NCBI GenBank assembly: GCA_026954015.1
Contig: JAIXLP010000028.1
Coordinates: 1 to 64,000 of the forward strand
Direction of reading: 5' to 3'
From: Burkholderiales bacterium
GTDB taxonomy: Bacteria > Pseudomonadota > Gammaproteobacteria > Burkholderiales > Burkholderiaceae_C
Length of the DNA: 64,000 bases
Shown here piece by piece: positions 16,744 to 25,799 of this stretch (positions are counted from its first letter, which is position 1; each line of letters begins with the position of its first letter). The translations under genes were made by a program, and so were the position numbers. Below the pieces are notes generated by a model. The model was not told the origin of the DNA. It searched no databases and saw only the letters and a list, made by a program, of their open reading frames with translations.

Positions 16744-19028
16744 GCTGCTTCGCGGCGCTCGGCGCGTCGCTGCGCCGTGAGCTTGCGCTGTTGGCGCGCA
16801 GCCGCTGGGATCTCTTCCTGCTCATCGGCCTGCCGCTCGTCGCCATCGTCACGCTGGCGGTGATGTTTCGCCCCGGCAGCTTCAACCAAGTGCCCGTCGC
16901 CGTCGTCGACGCCGACCACTCGGCGCTCAGCCGCGCCCTTGTGCGCGCGCTGCAGGCCACGCCCAAGCTGCAGATCACCGCCAGCCCGGTGGCATTGCCC
17001 GACGCCATGACGCTGATGCGCGCCGACCGGGCCTACGCCGTGGTCTATCTGCCGCCCGGCCTGGAAGAGCACCACGCGCGGCACGAGGACGACGCAGTCA
17101 TCGTCTACTTCAACGCCGCATTTCAGACCGTGGCCTCGCAAGCCGCGGACGCGGCGCAGACGGCCATGCAGCAGGCGCTGGCCCCGCCCCGGCTCAAGGA
17201 GCTGGCCCATCTGGCCGGGTTTCATCCACCCAAGGTGCAGGTCAGCGTCGTCGGCAACCCGCAGGCGAGCTTCGAGCTGTTCCTGGAAACACTCGCCACA
17301 CCGCTGGTGCTGGCCATGCTGCTGGGCTGCGCGGCGGTGTATGCGGTGGGTCGTGAATGGGCGGACGGCACGCTCGCCCGCTGGATAGCCGACTGCGGCG
17401 GGCGCACCTTCGCGGCGCTGCTGGGCAAGCTCCTGCCCTACGTGCTGGTGTTCTGGCTCTGGGGCGTGGCCTTCACGCTGTACCTGGCGGGCATGCGCGG
17501 CTGGCACGTCGCGGGTTCGCTCGCCTACCTGCTTGCGGTGCAGTTCGTCTTCTACGCCGGCGTGGGTGCGCTCTCGGCCATGCTGGTCGCGCTGCTCAAG
17601 GATCTGGACACCGCCCTCTCGGTCTCCGCCTTCTACCTCGGCTCAGGCCTGTCGTTCGCCGGCGCCACGCTCACCATCAACGGCAGCCCGCTCTTCGTGC
17701 GCGCCTGGTCCGCGGTGCTGCCCAGCACCAGCTACGTGCAGATCCAGGAGCAGCAGTGGGTGATGGATTCGCCCCTTGCCAGCAGCGCCGTGCCGCTGGC
17801 CATCCTGCTCGCCTTCGTCGCGGTGCCGCTTGCCGTGGCGGTCTGGGGCCTCGCGCGGCTGGCGCGCTCGGGCGCGCGAGCGGTGCCGCTGCAGGCCACG
17901 CCTACGCCCGAGGGCTGGTTGGGCAGCTTCATGCACACGCTGCACACCGTGGTCATCAACCGCCCCATCGTGCTCACCGCCGTGGCAGCCGTGGTGCTCT
18001 ATGGCTTCTACTACCCCTCGGCCTATTCCATCCAGACGGTGGTGAAGATCCCCGTGGCCGCGGTCGATCTCGACCACTCGCCGCTGAGCCGCAGCCTGCT
18101 GCGCAACTTGGACGCCACGCGCGTGGTGCGCATCGCCACGCAGGTCGATTCCATCGCCGAGGCACAGCAGCTGCTCCGGGCCGACGACGTCGACGGCGTG
18201 ATCGTCGTCGCCAGCGGCCTGCAGGCGAGCGTGCTCAAGGGCCAGCCTGGCGGCGTGAGCGTGGATCTGAAGGGTGCCTACCTGGTGCGCGCGCGCTTCA
18301 TCGGCGAGGCGCTGCGCGGCGCCATTGGCGGCGCGATGGCGGAGATCGTCCAGCCACTCGCGCACGTCGCCCACGTCGGGCAGGTGACGGTGCAGCAGCG
18401 CGCGCTCTTCAACCCGGACAACGGTTACGGCAGCTACGTCGTGCCGGGCGTGGCCTCCATCATCCTGCAGGCCACGCTGCTCTTCGGCGTGGCGATGTTC
18501 ATGGGCCTCAAGCGCGAGCGCGGCCCCTGGCGCATGTCGCACCGCGCCTTTCTGGGCACCTGGAGCGCATTCACGCTGCTGGGCAGCCTGATGAGCGGGT
18601 TCTTCTTCGGCTTCGTCTTCTGGTTTCAGGACTACCCGCGCGGCGGCAACCTCTGGGGGCTGCTCTTGTGTGTGCCGCTCTTTGCCGCCAGCGTCTCGGC
18701 GCTAGGCTTGCTGGTGGGCTCGCTCTTCGAGCGGCACGAGCGCAGCATGCAGATCCTGGCGGGCACGTCGATCCCGGTGTTCTTTCTTTCCGGGCTGTCC
18801 TGGCCCTTCCTTGCGATGCCGCCGCTCATGGTGGCGCTGGCCCAGCTCATTCCCTCCACCACCGCGGTGCTGATGTTCGTGCAGCTCAACGGCATGGGCG
18901 CGTCGCTGCACGAAATCGCCCCCAAGGTGGCGACGCTGGCACTGCTTGCCCTGCTGTACGGCGCTTGCGCCTGGCTGCGGCTCACCGCGCCGCCCGCCGT
19001 GCGCTCGCCCGCATCGCAACCGGCCTGA
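16728..19028 (+). CDS. Tandem-duplicated ABC-2 type permease (YhhJ-like), no ATPase
   Basis: 766 residues comprising two ABC-2 permease units. Each starts with a membrane helix and an extracytoplasmic loop: VPVAVVDADHSALSRALVRA at about 59-78 and IPVAAVDLDHSPLSRSLLRN at about 441-460. These near-identical blocks show internal duplication. Each unit then has the usual six-helix set. The GTG start at 16728 lies inside the hlyD-like gene. ABC-2 permeases need a cytoplasmic ATPase, but none is encoded here; fahA follows. Either an ATPase elsewhere serves this permease or the operon has lost it. Likely exporter of a drug or hydrophobic compound; substrate unknown. Confidence 0.88.
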   Translation: MAARLGCFAALGASLRRELALLARSRWDLFLLIGLPLVAIVTLAVMFRPGSFNQVPVAVVDADHSALSRALVRALQATPKLQITASPVALPDAMTLMRADRAYAVVYLPPGLEEHHARHEDDAVIVYFNAAFQTVASQAADAAQTAMQQALAPPRLKELAHLAGFHPPKVQVSVVGNPQASFELFLETLATPLVLAMLLGCAAVYAVGREWADGTLARWIADCGGRTFAALLGKLLPYVLVFWLWGVAFTLYLAGMRGWHVAGSLAYLLAVQFVFYAGVGALSAMLVALLKDLDTALSVSAFYLGSGLSFAGATLTINGSPLFVRAWSAVLPSTSYVQIQEQQWVMDSPLASSAVPLAILLAFVAVPLAVAVWGLARLARSGARAVPLQATPTPEGWLGSFMHTLHTVVINRPIVLTAVAAVVLYGFYYPSAYSIQTVVKIPVAAVDLDHSPLSRSLLRNLDATRVVRIATQVDSIAEAQQLLRADDVDGVIVVASGLQASVLKGQPGGVSVDLKGAYLVRARFIGEALRGAIGGAMAEIVQPLAHVAHVGQVTVQQRALFNPDNGYGSYVVPGVASIILQATLLFGVAMFMGLKRERGPWRMSHRAFLGTWSAFTLLGSLMSGFFFGFVFWFQDYPRGGNLWGLLLCVPLFAASVSALGLLVGSLFERHERSMQILAGTSIPVFFLSGLSWPFLAMPPLMVALAQLIPSTTAVLMFVQLNGMGASLHEIAPKVATLALLALLYGACAWLRLTAPPAVRSPASQPA

Positions 19029-19122
19029 TAGCCGCCAGGGCCTTCAATGCCCCACCGCGCATGGCCGCGCAGCGCTGCTAAGCTTGCCGGACAACCACAA
19101 CCGATTTCCGCCGAGGACCCAC

Positions 19123-20445
19123 ATGACCACACTGAACGAAACCCACGACCCCGCGCTGCGCAGCTGGGTCGCCTCCGCCCACGCGGCGGGCACCGATTTC
19201 CCGATCCAGAACCTGCCGTTCGCGGTGTTTCGCCGCCGGGGCAGCACCGAGCCGCTGCGCGGCGGCGTGGCGATCGGCGACCAGATCGTGGACCTGGCCG
19301 AACTCGCCCAGGCCCGGCCCTTCAGCGGCCGCGCCGCCGAGGCACTGGCCGCCGGCAGCCAGGGCACGCTCAACGCGCTGATGGCGCTCGGCCCCGCGCA
19401 CTGGAGCGCGCTGCGCCTGGCGCTCTCGCGCGCGCTGCGCGAGGGGACGCACGAGCAGGCCGTGGTGCAGATCTGCCTCGTGCCGCAGGCGCAGGTGGAG
19501 TACGAACTGCCCGCGCGCATCGGCGACTACACCGACTTCTACACCTCCATCTACCACGCGACCAACGTCGGGCGGCTGTTCCGCCCCGACAACCCCCTGA
19601 TGCCCAACTACAAGTGGGTGCCCATCGGCTACCACGGCCGCGCCTCCAGCGTGGTGATCTCGGGCACCAACTTCGCGCGGCCCTGCGGCCAGATCAAGGC
19701 GCCCGACGCCAGCGCGCCGGTGCTGGGCGCGAGCAAACGCCTGGACATCGAGCTGGAGCTGGGCGTGTTCCTCGGCCAGTCCAGCGCGCTGGGCGAGGCG
19801 GTGACGATGCTTGAAGCCGAAGACCACGTGTTCGGCATCTGCCTGCTCAACGACTGGTCGGCGCGCGACATCCAGGCCTGGGAATACCAGCCGCTCGGCC
19901 CCTTCCTCGCGAAGAACTTCGCCACCACGATCTCGCCCTGGGTGGTGACGCTGGAGGCGCTCGCGCCCTACCGCACCGCGTTCACGCGCCCCGCCGAAGA
20001 CCCGCAGCCGCTGCCCTATCTGGACAGCGAGCGCAACCGCGCGGCCGGTGCCTTCGACATCCAGCTCTCCGTCGGCCTGCAGACCCCGGCCATGCGCGCC
20101 AAGGACGCCAAGGCTGAGGCCGTGATCTGCCAGACGAGCTACCGCCACGCCTACTGGACGCTGGCGCAGATGGTGGCGCACCACAGCGTGAACGGCTGCA
20201 ACCTGCAGAGCGGCGACCTGCTGGGCACGGGCACGCTCTCCGGCCCCACGCTGGACCAGGCCGGCGCGCTGCTGGAGCTGACCACGGGCGGCAAGAACGC
20301 GCTCCAACTGCCGGGCGGTGAAACGCGCACCTTCCTGGAAGACGGCGACGCGGTGGTGCTGCGCGGCTGGTGCGAAAAGCCCGGCCACGCGCGCATCGGC
20401 TTCGGCGAATGCCGCGGCCAGGTGCTGCCCGCGCGCACGCTCTGA
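19123..20445 (+). CDS. fahA: Fumarylacetoacetase
   Basis: 440 residues. Hydrolyses fumarylacetoacetate to fumarate and acetoacetate, the last step of tyrosine/homogentisate breakdown. The family block DYTDFYTSIYHATNVGRLFR (residues 136-155) and YKWVPIGYHGRASSVV carry metal and catalytic residues; LLNDWSARDIQAWEYQPLGP contains the conserved NDWSARD metal ligand. GAGGACCCAC precedes the ATG at 19123. Only ten bases separate it from maiA, so the last two enzymes of the pathway are co-transcribed; homogentisate dioxygenase (hmgA) is not in this window. Confidence 0.96.
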   Translation: MTTLNETHDPALRSWVASAHAAGTDFPIQNLPFAVFRRRGSTEPLRGGVAIGDQIVDLAELAQARPFSGRAAEALAAGSQGTLNALMALGPAHWSALRLALSRALREGTHEQAVVQICLVPQAQVEYELPARIGDYTDFYTSIYHATNVGRLFRPDNPLMPNYKWVPIGYHGRASSVVISGTNFARPCGQIKAPDASAPVLGASKRLDIELELGVFLGQSSALGEAVTMLEAEDHVFGICLLNDWSARDIQAWEYQPLGPFLAKNFATTISPWVVTLEALAPYRTAFTRPAEDPQPLPYLDSERNRAAGAFDIQLSVGLQTPAMRAKDAKAEAVICQTSYRHAYWTLAQMVAHHSVNGCNLQSGDLLGTGTLSGPTLDQAGALLELTTGGKNALQLPGGETRTFLEDGDAVVLRGWCEKPGHARIGFGECRGQVLPARTL

Positions 20446-20455
20446 AGGCGCGGCC

Positions 20456-21097
20456 ATGCAGCTCTACAACTACTTTCGCAGCGGCACCTCGCACCGCACG
20501 CGCATCGCGCTCGAACTCAAGGGTGTACAGGCCGAGTACGTGGCCGTCGACCTCTTCCACGAGGAACACCTGCGCGGCGACTTCCACAAGGTGAACCCGC
20601 AGGCGCTCGTGCCCGCACTGGTGCTCGATGACGGCACGGTGCTCACGCAGTCGCCCGCGATCATCGAATGGCTGGAAGAAACCCACCCCATGCCGCCCCT
20701 GCTGCCCACCGACCCGCGGCAGCGCACCCACGTGCGCGCGCTCGCCGCCATCGTTGGCTGTGACATCCATCCGATCAACAACCGGCGCATCCTGCAATAC
20801 CTCAAGCACCAGTTCGGCGCCGACAAGGCCGCCATCGACCGCTGGTGCGGCGAATGGATCAGCTCGGGATTCGACGCCTACGAGCAATTTCTTGCCAAGG
20901 ACACGGCGCGCGGCGATTTCAGCTTCGGCGGCCAGCCCGGTCTGGCCGACTGCTACCTGATCCCGCAGGTATCGAGCGCCCGGCGCTTCAACGTGGACAT
21001 GAGCCGCTGGCCGCTCATCAGCGCCGTGGATGCGGCCTGTGGGCAACTGCCCGCGTTCCAGCGCGCGGCGCCCGCGCATCAGCCCGACGCCACCTGA
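20456..21097 (+). CDS. maiA: Maleylacetoacetate isomerase (zeta-class GST)
   Basis: 213 residues. Glutathione-dependent cis-trans isomerisation of maleylacetoacetate to fumarylacetoacetate, directly before FahA in the pathway. The zeta-class signature SGTSHRTRIALELKG (residues 9-23) contains the active-site serine; VNPQALVPALVLDDG and TQSPAIIEWLEE are the glutathione-site blocks of the thioredoxin fold, and DIHPINNRRILQYL is typical of MaiA. Its last 19 bases overlap the convergent HAD hydrolase gene. Confidence 0.95.
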   Translation: MQLYNYFRSGTSHRTRIALELKGVQAEYVAVDLFHEEHLRGDFHKVNPQALVPALVLDDGTVLTQSPAIIEWLEETHPMPPLLPTDPRQRTHVRALAAIVGCDIHPINNRRILQYLKHQFGADKAAIDRWCGEWISSGFDAYEQFLAKDTARGDFSFGGQPGLADCYLIPQVSSARRFNVDMSRWPLISAVDAACGQLPAFQRAAPAHQPDAT

Positions 21098-21795
21098 CCC
21101 AACAGGGCGCACAGCGCGCGCAAATCCGGCACCGCCGCATGCGGCGGCGGCACATCCTCGGGCCACGGTGCCGCGCCCCGGTTGACCCACGCCGCCTGCA
21201 ACCCCGCGTCGAGCGCGCCGCGCACGTCCAGCAGCGCGTCGTCGCCCACATGCAGCACCGTCGCGGGCGCGACGCCCGCGGCGTCCGCGGCGGCATGGAA
21301 GATACGCGCGTCCGGCTTGGCAAAGCCCAAGCGTGCCGCGCCCAGGTGCGCGCGAAAGAACCGCCCCACCCCGGCGGCATCCACGTCGGCATTGCCGTTC
21401 GTCACCGCCACCACCGGGTAGCGCGCCGCCAGAAATTCGAGCGCCGCGAGCGCGTCGCCGAACAGTTCCACCCGCTGGCGCGCGGCGTAAAAGCAGGCAT
21501 AGCCCGCCTCGGCCAGATGCGGGTCATCGCCCGACGCCTGCAGCGCCAGCCGCAGCGATTCGCGCCGCAGCGCACCGAGGTCCACGCGCAAGTCGGGCCG
21601 CTCGCTCCACAGCCGCTTGAGCGGCGCGCGCAGTGCCGTGCCATCGGGAAAGCGCGCGGCGGTGCGCGGTGCGTGCTGCGCAAGCCACGCGCACAGCGCC
21701 TCTTCCGCACGCGCGATCACCGGCCAGACGGGCCAGAGCGTGTCGTCCAGATCGAGGCTGATGGCGCGGATGCGCGCCACGTCGAGACTGCTCAT
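21079..21795 (-). CDS. HAD-superfamily hydrolase
   Basis: 238 residues. The nucleophile motif LDLDDTLW has Asp15 and Asp17; AVTNGNAD is motif II, GFAKPD supplies the motif III lysine, and HVGDDALLDV is motif IV. The helical insert after motif I makes it a C1-cap enzyme, so a small phosphorylated metabolite is the likely substrate; the exact one cannot be read. The ATG at 21795 immediately precedes the first strand. Divergent from hemH with a 33-bp gap and convergent, overlapping, with maiA. Confidence 0.88.
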   Translation of the reverse strand: MSSLDVARIRAISLDLDDTLWPVWPVIARAEEALCAWLAQHAPRTAARFPDGTALRAPLKRLWSERPDLRVDLGALRRESLRLALQASGDDPHLAEAGYACFYAARQRVELFGDALAALEFLAARYPVVAVTNGNADVDAAGVGRFFRAHLGAARLGFAKPDARIFHAAADAAGVAPATVLHVGDDALLDVRGALDAGLQAAWVNRGAAPWPEDVPPPHAAVPDLRALCALLGQVASG

Positions 21796-21828
21796 GGACA
21801 GTGAGCATAGCCTGCGACAATCCAGCCA

Positions 21829-22854
21829 ATGACCGAGCGCGCCCCCACCACCGCCATCCTGCTGTGCAATCTGGGCACGCCCGAAGCGCCTACCGCCCCC
21901 GCGCTGCGCCGCTACCTGGCGCAATTCCTTGGCGACCCGCGCGTGGTCGAGATCCCGCGCGCGGCGTGGTGGCCCATCCTGCACGGGATCATCCTGCGCA
22001 CCCGCCCGGCCAGGTCGGCGGCCAAGTACCGCACCATCTGGACACCCGAAGGCTCGCCGCTGCTGCTGTGGACGCAAAAACAGGCGACGATGCTGCGCGG
22101 CTGGCTGGCGCAGGCGGGCCTGTCGGTGCCGGTGGCGCCCGCGATGCGCTACGGCGAGCCGTCGATCGCGCGCGAACTGCAGGCGCTGGCCGACGCGGGC
22201 ACCGAGCGCATCCTCGTGCTGCCGCTGTACCCGCAGTATTCGGCCACCACCACCGCCAGCGTGTTGGACGACGTGACGGCCTGGATGGCGCGCACGCGCC
22301 ACCTGCCCGAGCTGCGCTTCGTGAGCCACTACCACGACCACCCCGACTACATCGCCGCGCTGGCGCAGAGCGTGCGCGCGCACTGGCAGCGCGAGGGCGG
22401 GCGGGCCGACAAGCTCATCATGAGCTTTCACGGCATTCCCGAGCGCAACGTGCGCCTGGGCGACCCCTATGCCGGGCAGTGCCGCGCCACCGCCGAACTG
22501 CTGGCGCGCGCGCTCGGCCTCACCGCCGACCAGTACCAGCTCACCTTCCAGTCGCGTTTTGGCCGCGCGCGCTGGCTGCAGCCCTACACCGAACCCACGC
22601 TCGTCGCGCTCGCCCGGCAGGGCACGCGCAGCGTGGACGTGATCTGCCCCGGCTTCGCGAGCGACTGCCTGGAGACGCTGCAGGAGATCAACCAGGAGGT
22701 GCGGGAAGCCTTTGTGCACGCGGGCGGCACGGCGTTTCGCTACATCCCGTGCCTGAACGACAGCAACGCCTGGATCACCGCGCTCTCGCGCATCGCGCAG
22801 CAGCACCTGAGCGGCTGGCCCGTCACGGAAGTTACAGGCAAAATCAGCCTCTAG
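21829..22854 (+). CDS. hemH: Ferrochelatase
   Basis: 341 residues. Inserts ferrous iron into protoporphyrin IX, the last step of protohaem synthesis. LLCNLGTPEAPTAPALRRYL opens the protein, PLYPQYSATTTASV (132-145) is the porphyrin-cleft block, and the proton-accepting/metal histidine is His201 in SFHGIPERN. CPGFASDCLETLQEI is the second catalytic block with the conserved glutamate. The protein ends VTEVTGKISL. The stop lies next to REP-like repeat copy 4. Confidence 0.95.
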   Translation: MTERAPTTAILLCNLGTPEAPTAPALRRYLAQFLGDPRVVEIPRAAWWPILHGIILRTRPARSAAKYRTIWTPEGSPLLLWTQKQATMLRGWLAQAGLSVPVAPAMRYGEPSIARELQALADAGTERILVLPLYPQYSATTTASVLDDVTAWMARTRHLPELRFVSHYHDHPDYIAALAQSVRAHWQREGGRADKLIMSFHGIPERNVRLGDPYAGQCRATAELLARALGLTADQYQLTFQSRFGRARWLQPYTEPTLVALARQGTRSVDVICPGFASDCLETLQEINQEVREAFVHAGGTAFRYIPCLNDSNAWITALSRIAQQHLSGWPVTEVTGKISL

Positions 22855-22889
22855 CGCTTGTCCAGCAAGCGCGAGCAGCTACTCAAACC
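22852..22889 (+). repeat. REP-like palindromic repeat, copy 4
   Basis: TAGCGCTTGTCCAGCAAGCG then CGAGCAGCTACTCAAA, an almost perfect copy between hemH and hslR. It overlaps the hemH stop codon. Confidence 0.82.
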
Positions 22890-22896
22890 ATAGAAC

Positions 22897-23322
22897 ATGG
22901 CCGCCCCCCTCGACGCGATGCGCATCGACAAATGGCTCTGGTGCGCGCGCTTCTACAAGACGCGCAGCCTGGCAGTGCAGGAGATCGACAAGGGCCGCGT
23001 GCAGGTGAACGGCACGGCCACCAAGCCCGCGCGCGAGCTGCACGTGGGCGACACGGTGGCGCTGCGCCAGGGCGTGGTGGCACGCACCGTGGTGGTGCGG
23101 GCGCTGAGCACGATGCGCGGCCCGGCGCCGGTGGCGCAACTGCTCTACGAAGAAACGGCTGACAGCCTGCTGGCGCGCAGCCAGAGCGCCGAGCAGCGGC
23201 GCCTGGCGCCCGAGCCCGCGCAGGCCCTGCAACACGGCCGCCCCACCAAGCGCGACCGGCGCACGCTGGACGACACGCGCCAGCGCGGCTGGGGCGATCG
23301 TTGGAGCGCGTCGCTGGACTAG
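22897..23322 (+). CDS. hslR: Heat-shock protein 15, S4-domain RNA-binding protein
   Basis: 141 residues. Hsp15 binds 50S subunits carrying stranded nascent chains and helps recycle them. The S4 domain fills residues 8-65 (MRIDKWLWCARFYKTRSLAV, then EIDKGRVQVNG). The C-terminal tail is basic (HGRPTKRDRRTLDDTRQRG), as in the family. Its TAG stop at 23320-23322 shares two bases with the stop of the convergent vsr gene, the exact left edge of the foreign dcm/vsr island. Confidence 0.92.
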   Translation: MAAPLDAMRIDKWLWCARFYKTRSLAVQEIDKGRVQVNGTATKPARELHVGDTVALRQGVVARTVVVRALSTMRGPAPVAQLLYEETADSLLARSQSAEQRRLAPEPAQALQHGRPTKRDRRTLDDTRQRGWGDRWSASLD

Positions 23323-23786
23323 GAAGCAGCGGCAGATGCTGGCATGCCAATTTCCAGAAACGGCTCATGTCCCTGCAGCCAATTGACCACGCGAGCAACT
23401 GCTTTTTCGACATGCTCGTCCTTGCGCAAAGCGCACTCCCATACAAGTCCAATTCGCCACCCTGCGCGCTGCAACTCACCAAAAACAAAAGCGTCACGCT
23501 CGAGATTGCGTTCGAACTTCGCTTGCCAGAATCGAGCGCGCGTCTGAGGCGTTGCCGCATACCTGCATCCTTGATGTCTATGCCAGAAGCACCCATGCAC
23601 AAAGATGACGGCCCGATGCTTCGGAAAAACCAGGTCAGGCCGACCTGGCAATCCTTTCACATGAAGGCGATAGCGAAGACCAAGCGCATGCAGTGCAAGG
23701 CGCAACTGCAATTCCGGCCTGGTATCCTTGCCCCGAATTCCGGCCATCATGCGCGAGCGAATGGCCGGGTCAACAATATCTGTCAT
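23319..23786 (-). CDS. vsr: Very-short-patch mismatch endonuclease
   Basis: 155 residues. Nicks next to the T of a T:G mismatch produced by deamination of 5-methylcytosine, starting repair back to C:G; it normally accompanies a Dcm methylase. RSRMMAGIRGKDTRPELQLR (11-30) is the family opening, GRPDLVFPKHRAVIFVHGCF contains the catalytic aspartate of the PD-(D/E)XK-like fold, and HRHQGC the zinc ligands. ATG 23786 has no strong ribosome site. Divergent from dcm (71-bp spacer). GC content is visibly lower than in hslR and upstream genes, consistent with transfer. Confidence 0.95.
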   Translation of the reverse strand: MTDIVDPAIRSRMMAGIRGKDTRPELQLRLALHALGLRYRLHVKGLPGRPDLVFPKHRAVIFVHGCFWHRHQGCRYAATPQTRARFWQAKFERNLERDAFVFGELQRAGWRIGLVWECALRKDEHVEKAVARVVNWLQGHEPFLEIGMPASAAAS

Positions 23787-23857
23787 ATCGCATCCCGCAC
23801 AAGTCACAATGCGGATTCGCCTACCATACCCCTACAGGCAGGCAGCAGGAGAACTTC

Positions 23858-25456
23858 TTGTCGGCGATTTTCGGAGTCATTGACCTGTTTGCAGGCCCTG
23901 GCGGGCTGAACGAAGGTTTCACATCGCTGTACACGAACGGACGTGCACCGTTTCAGCTGCAGGTTTCCATCGAGAAGGAAGCCTCAGCGCACCGGACCCT
24001 GCAACTTCGATCCTTCCTGCGCAAGTACGCCGCCGAGCACGGTGCGCTTCCCCGTTCATTTCTCGATTTTCATGCGGGCCTCACCGCTCTGCCAGGCTGG
24101 CAGGAAATCGATGCACGAGGGTGGAAACGTGCCAGCGAAGAGGCACGCTGCCTGGAGCTCGGGACGGCGGCGGCATCCGGCGCCATTGAGAACGCCATCC
24201 GGAAAATGCCCAAAAGGCTGGACGACACGATCCTGATCGGTGGCCCCCCCTGCCAAGCGTATTCGCTGATCGGACGCGTTCGCGTGAGAGGAAAAGCAGA
24301 CTACGTTCCCGAAAACGATCACCGTCATTATCTGTTTCGAGAATACCTGTCAGTCCTGAACCGCCTCCGGCCTGCAGCATTCGTGATGGAGAACGTCAAG
24401 GGAATTCTTTCTTCCAGAGTTGAACAGCGCCTCGTGTTCGACATGCTCATGGATGAGCTCGGCTCCCTGGGTTCCGGGGAAAGCGATCTTTACAGCCTGC
24501 ACGCCATTCACGTTGAAGGCACGACCGCAAGCCTGCGCACGCCTCACGAAGCCAGTGATTTCATCGTGCATGCAGAAGACTTCGGCGTGCCACAGCGTCG
24601 GCATCGAGTGATCATCATCGGCATCCGCAAAGACCTCGCATCCGGCGCCTCTCGCGCTCGCATCCGTGTGCAAGGAAAACACACCACCGTCAGGGAAGCC
24701 ATCGGAAATCTTCCTGCGCTGCGAAGTGGATTGAGTCGTGAGCATGACGATCCCGCACGTTGGCTGGAAATAGTGGGCGCCGCTGCCAGACGATTGGCTC
24801 AATGCCCAGGACAGGAGCGCCTGCAGCATGCATTTGTCCATGTAGCAACACGGTTGCAGACACAAGCACCGGTCAACCGAAGTTCCACGGCATTACCGCT
24901 GAACTACGGAAGCAGCAGAGAAAGTCTGCTGCAATGGCTGGAAAACCCCCAACTCCTTGCCGTCGCGCAACACGAAACACGCTCCCACATGGCCGCCGAT
25001 CTCGCCCGCTATCTGTTCGCGTCCGTGCATGGTCAAATTTGCATGGTGAGTCCTGAAGCATCAAAGTTCCCGGCGATGCTGCACCCGGATCATCGCAACT
25101 GGAAAAGCGGCGCCTTCAGCGACCGGTTCAGGGTTCAGATTGCGGAAGAACCATCAACAACCATCACAAGTCACATTTCAAAGGACGGCCACTACTACAT
25201 CCACTACGACCCGCTGCAATGTCGAAGCCTCACGGTGCGCGAGGCTGCCCGGTTGCAGACCTTTCCCGACGACTACCTGTTTCTTGGCAGCAGGACGCAG
25301 CAATACGTCCAGATCGGCAATGCGGTTCCGCCACTTCTCGCAAGACGGATTGCCGAGCTTGTCCATGCTGCGATTTCAAGGCAACGCATCGAAAACAACC
25401 TGACAGGGGGAGTGGATATCAATCCCGAAACCGGGCACCCAGAGGTCGCGGTTTGA
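23858..25456 (+). CDS. dcm: DNA (cytosine-5) methyltransferase
   Basis: About 532 residues. Methylates cytosine C5 in a specific DNA site. Motif I DLFAGPGGLNEGF is at residues 9-21, motif IV GGPPCQAYS has catalytic Cys132, motif VI ENVKG at 178-182, motif VIII QRRHRVIIIG, and the end motif QIGNAVPPLLARR. The region between VIII and IX, about 170 residues, is the target-recognition domain; specificity cannot be read. I start at a TTG (23858) because AGGAGA lies five bases upstream and motif I follows at once; in-frame ATGs farther upstream would run back across the vsr start. Composition is lower-GC than the core genome. Vsr is the divergent partner. Confidence 0.94.
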   Translation: MSAIFGVIDLFAGPGGLNEGFTSLYTNGRAPFQLQVSIEKEASAHRTLQLRSFLRKYAAEHGALPRSFLDFHAGLTALPGWQEIDARGWKRASEEARCLELGTAAASGAIENAIRKMPKRLDDTILIGGPPCQAYSLIGRVRVRGKADYVPENDHRHYLFREYLSVLNRLRPAAFVMENVKGILSSRVEQRLVFDMLMDELGSLGSGESDLYSLHAIHVEGTTASLRTPHEASDFIVHAEDFGVPQRRHRVIIIGIRKDLASGASRARIRVQGKHTTVREAIGNLPALRSGLSREHDDPARWLEIVGAAARRLAQCPGQERLQHAFVHVATRLQTQAPVNRSSTALPLNYGSSRESLLQWLENPQLLAVAQHETRSHMAADLARYLFASVHGQICMVSPEASKFPAMLHPDHRNWKSGAFSDRFRVQIAEEPSTTITSHISKDGHYYIHYDPLQCRSLTVREAARLQTFPDDYLFLGSRTQQYVQIGNAVPPLLARRIAELVHAAISRQRIENNLTGGVDINPETGHPEVAV

Positions 25457-25656
25457 TGACAGCTAACGCCCCTGAGAAGGAGGCTGTACAGCAGCGAAGA
25501 TTTTCGACTGGGTTGCCTGCGAAGCTTTCCCAGATCAGCCAAGCCTACTATCGTTACGAAGTCGGGCGGACCGTTGACTCCGCGAGTTCGCCAAGCCATG
25601 GAAGTGGCGCTACACCTGAACACCCAAACATGGCCTTGTGGACGGCATCACGCTGA
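25456..25656 (+). CDS. Short reading frame coupled to dcm, possible gene remnant
   Basis: 66 codons beginning at an ATG that overlaps the dcm stop (TGATG). It starts MTANAPEKEAVQQRRFSTGL and becomes low-complexity (ASSPSHGSGATPEHP) before the stop. No family recognised. A second open frame (25574-25756) overlaps its end in another frame, which would fit a frameshifted or deleted gene, for example a restriction endonuclease once paired with this methylase, but nothing in the residues shows that. Low confidence as a functional gene. Confidence 0.3.
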   Translation: MTANAPEKEAVQQRRFSTGLPAKLSQISQAYYRYEVGRTVDSASSPSHGSGATPEHPNMALWTASR

Positions 25657-25799
25657 AGCAGCGGCTGGCTATTGCCGCATAGCTCTACTTTCCGCAGTAA
25701 TAGATTCGGGCGAAATCATTGCCCTAGTCTGGTGGACTACCAACAGAGATGGGTAGCCTGATGGCTGCATGGCAAACTCCCCGATTTATCAGGGACAGT

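Noticed and set aside
25574..25756. 60-codon open frame after dcm
   Set aside because: No ribosome site; overlaps another small frame; residues unrecognised. Mentioned only as evidence for a possible gene remnant.
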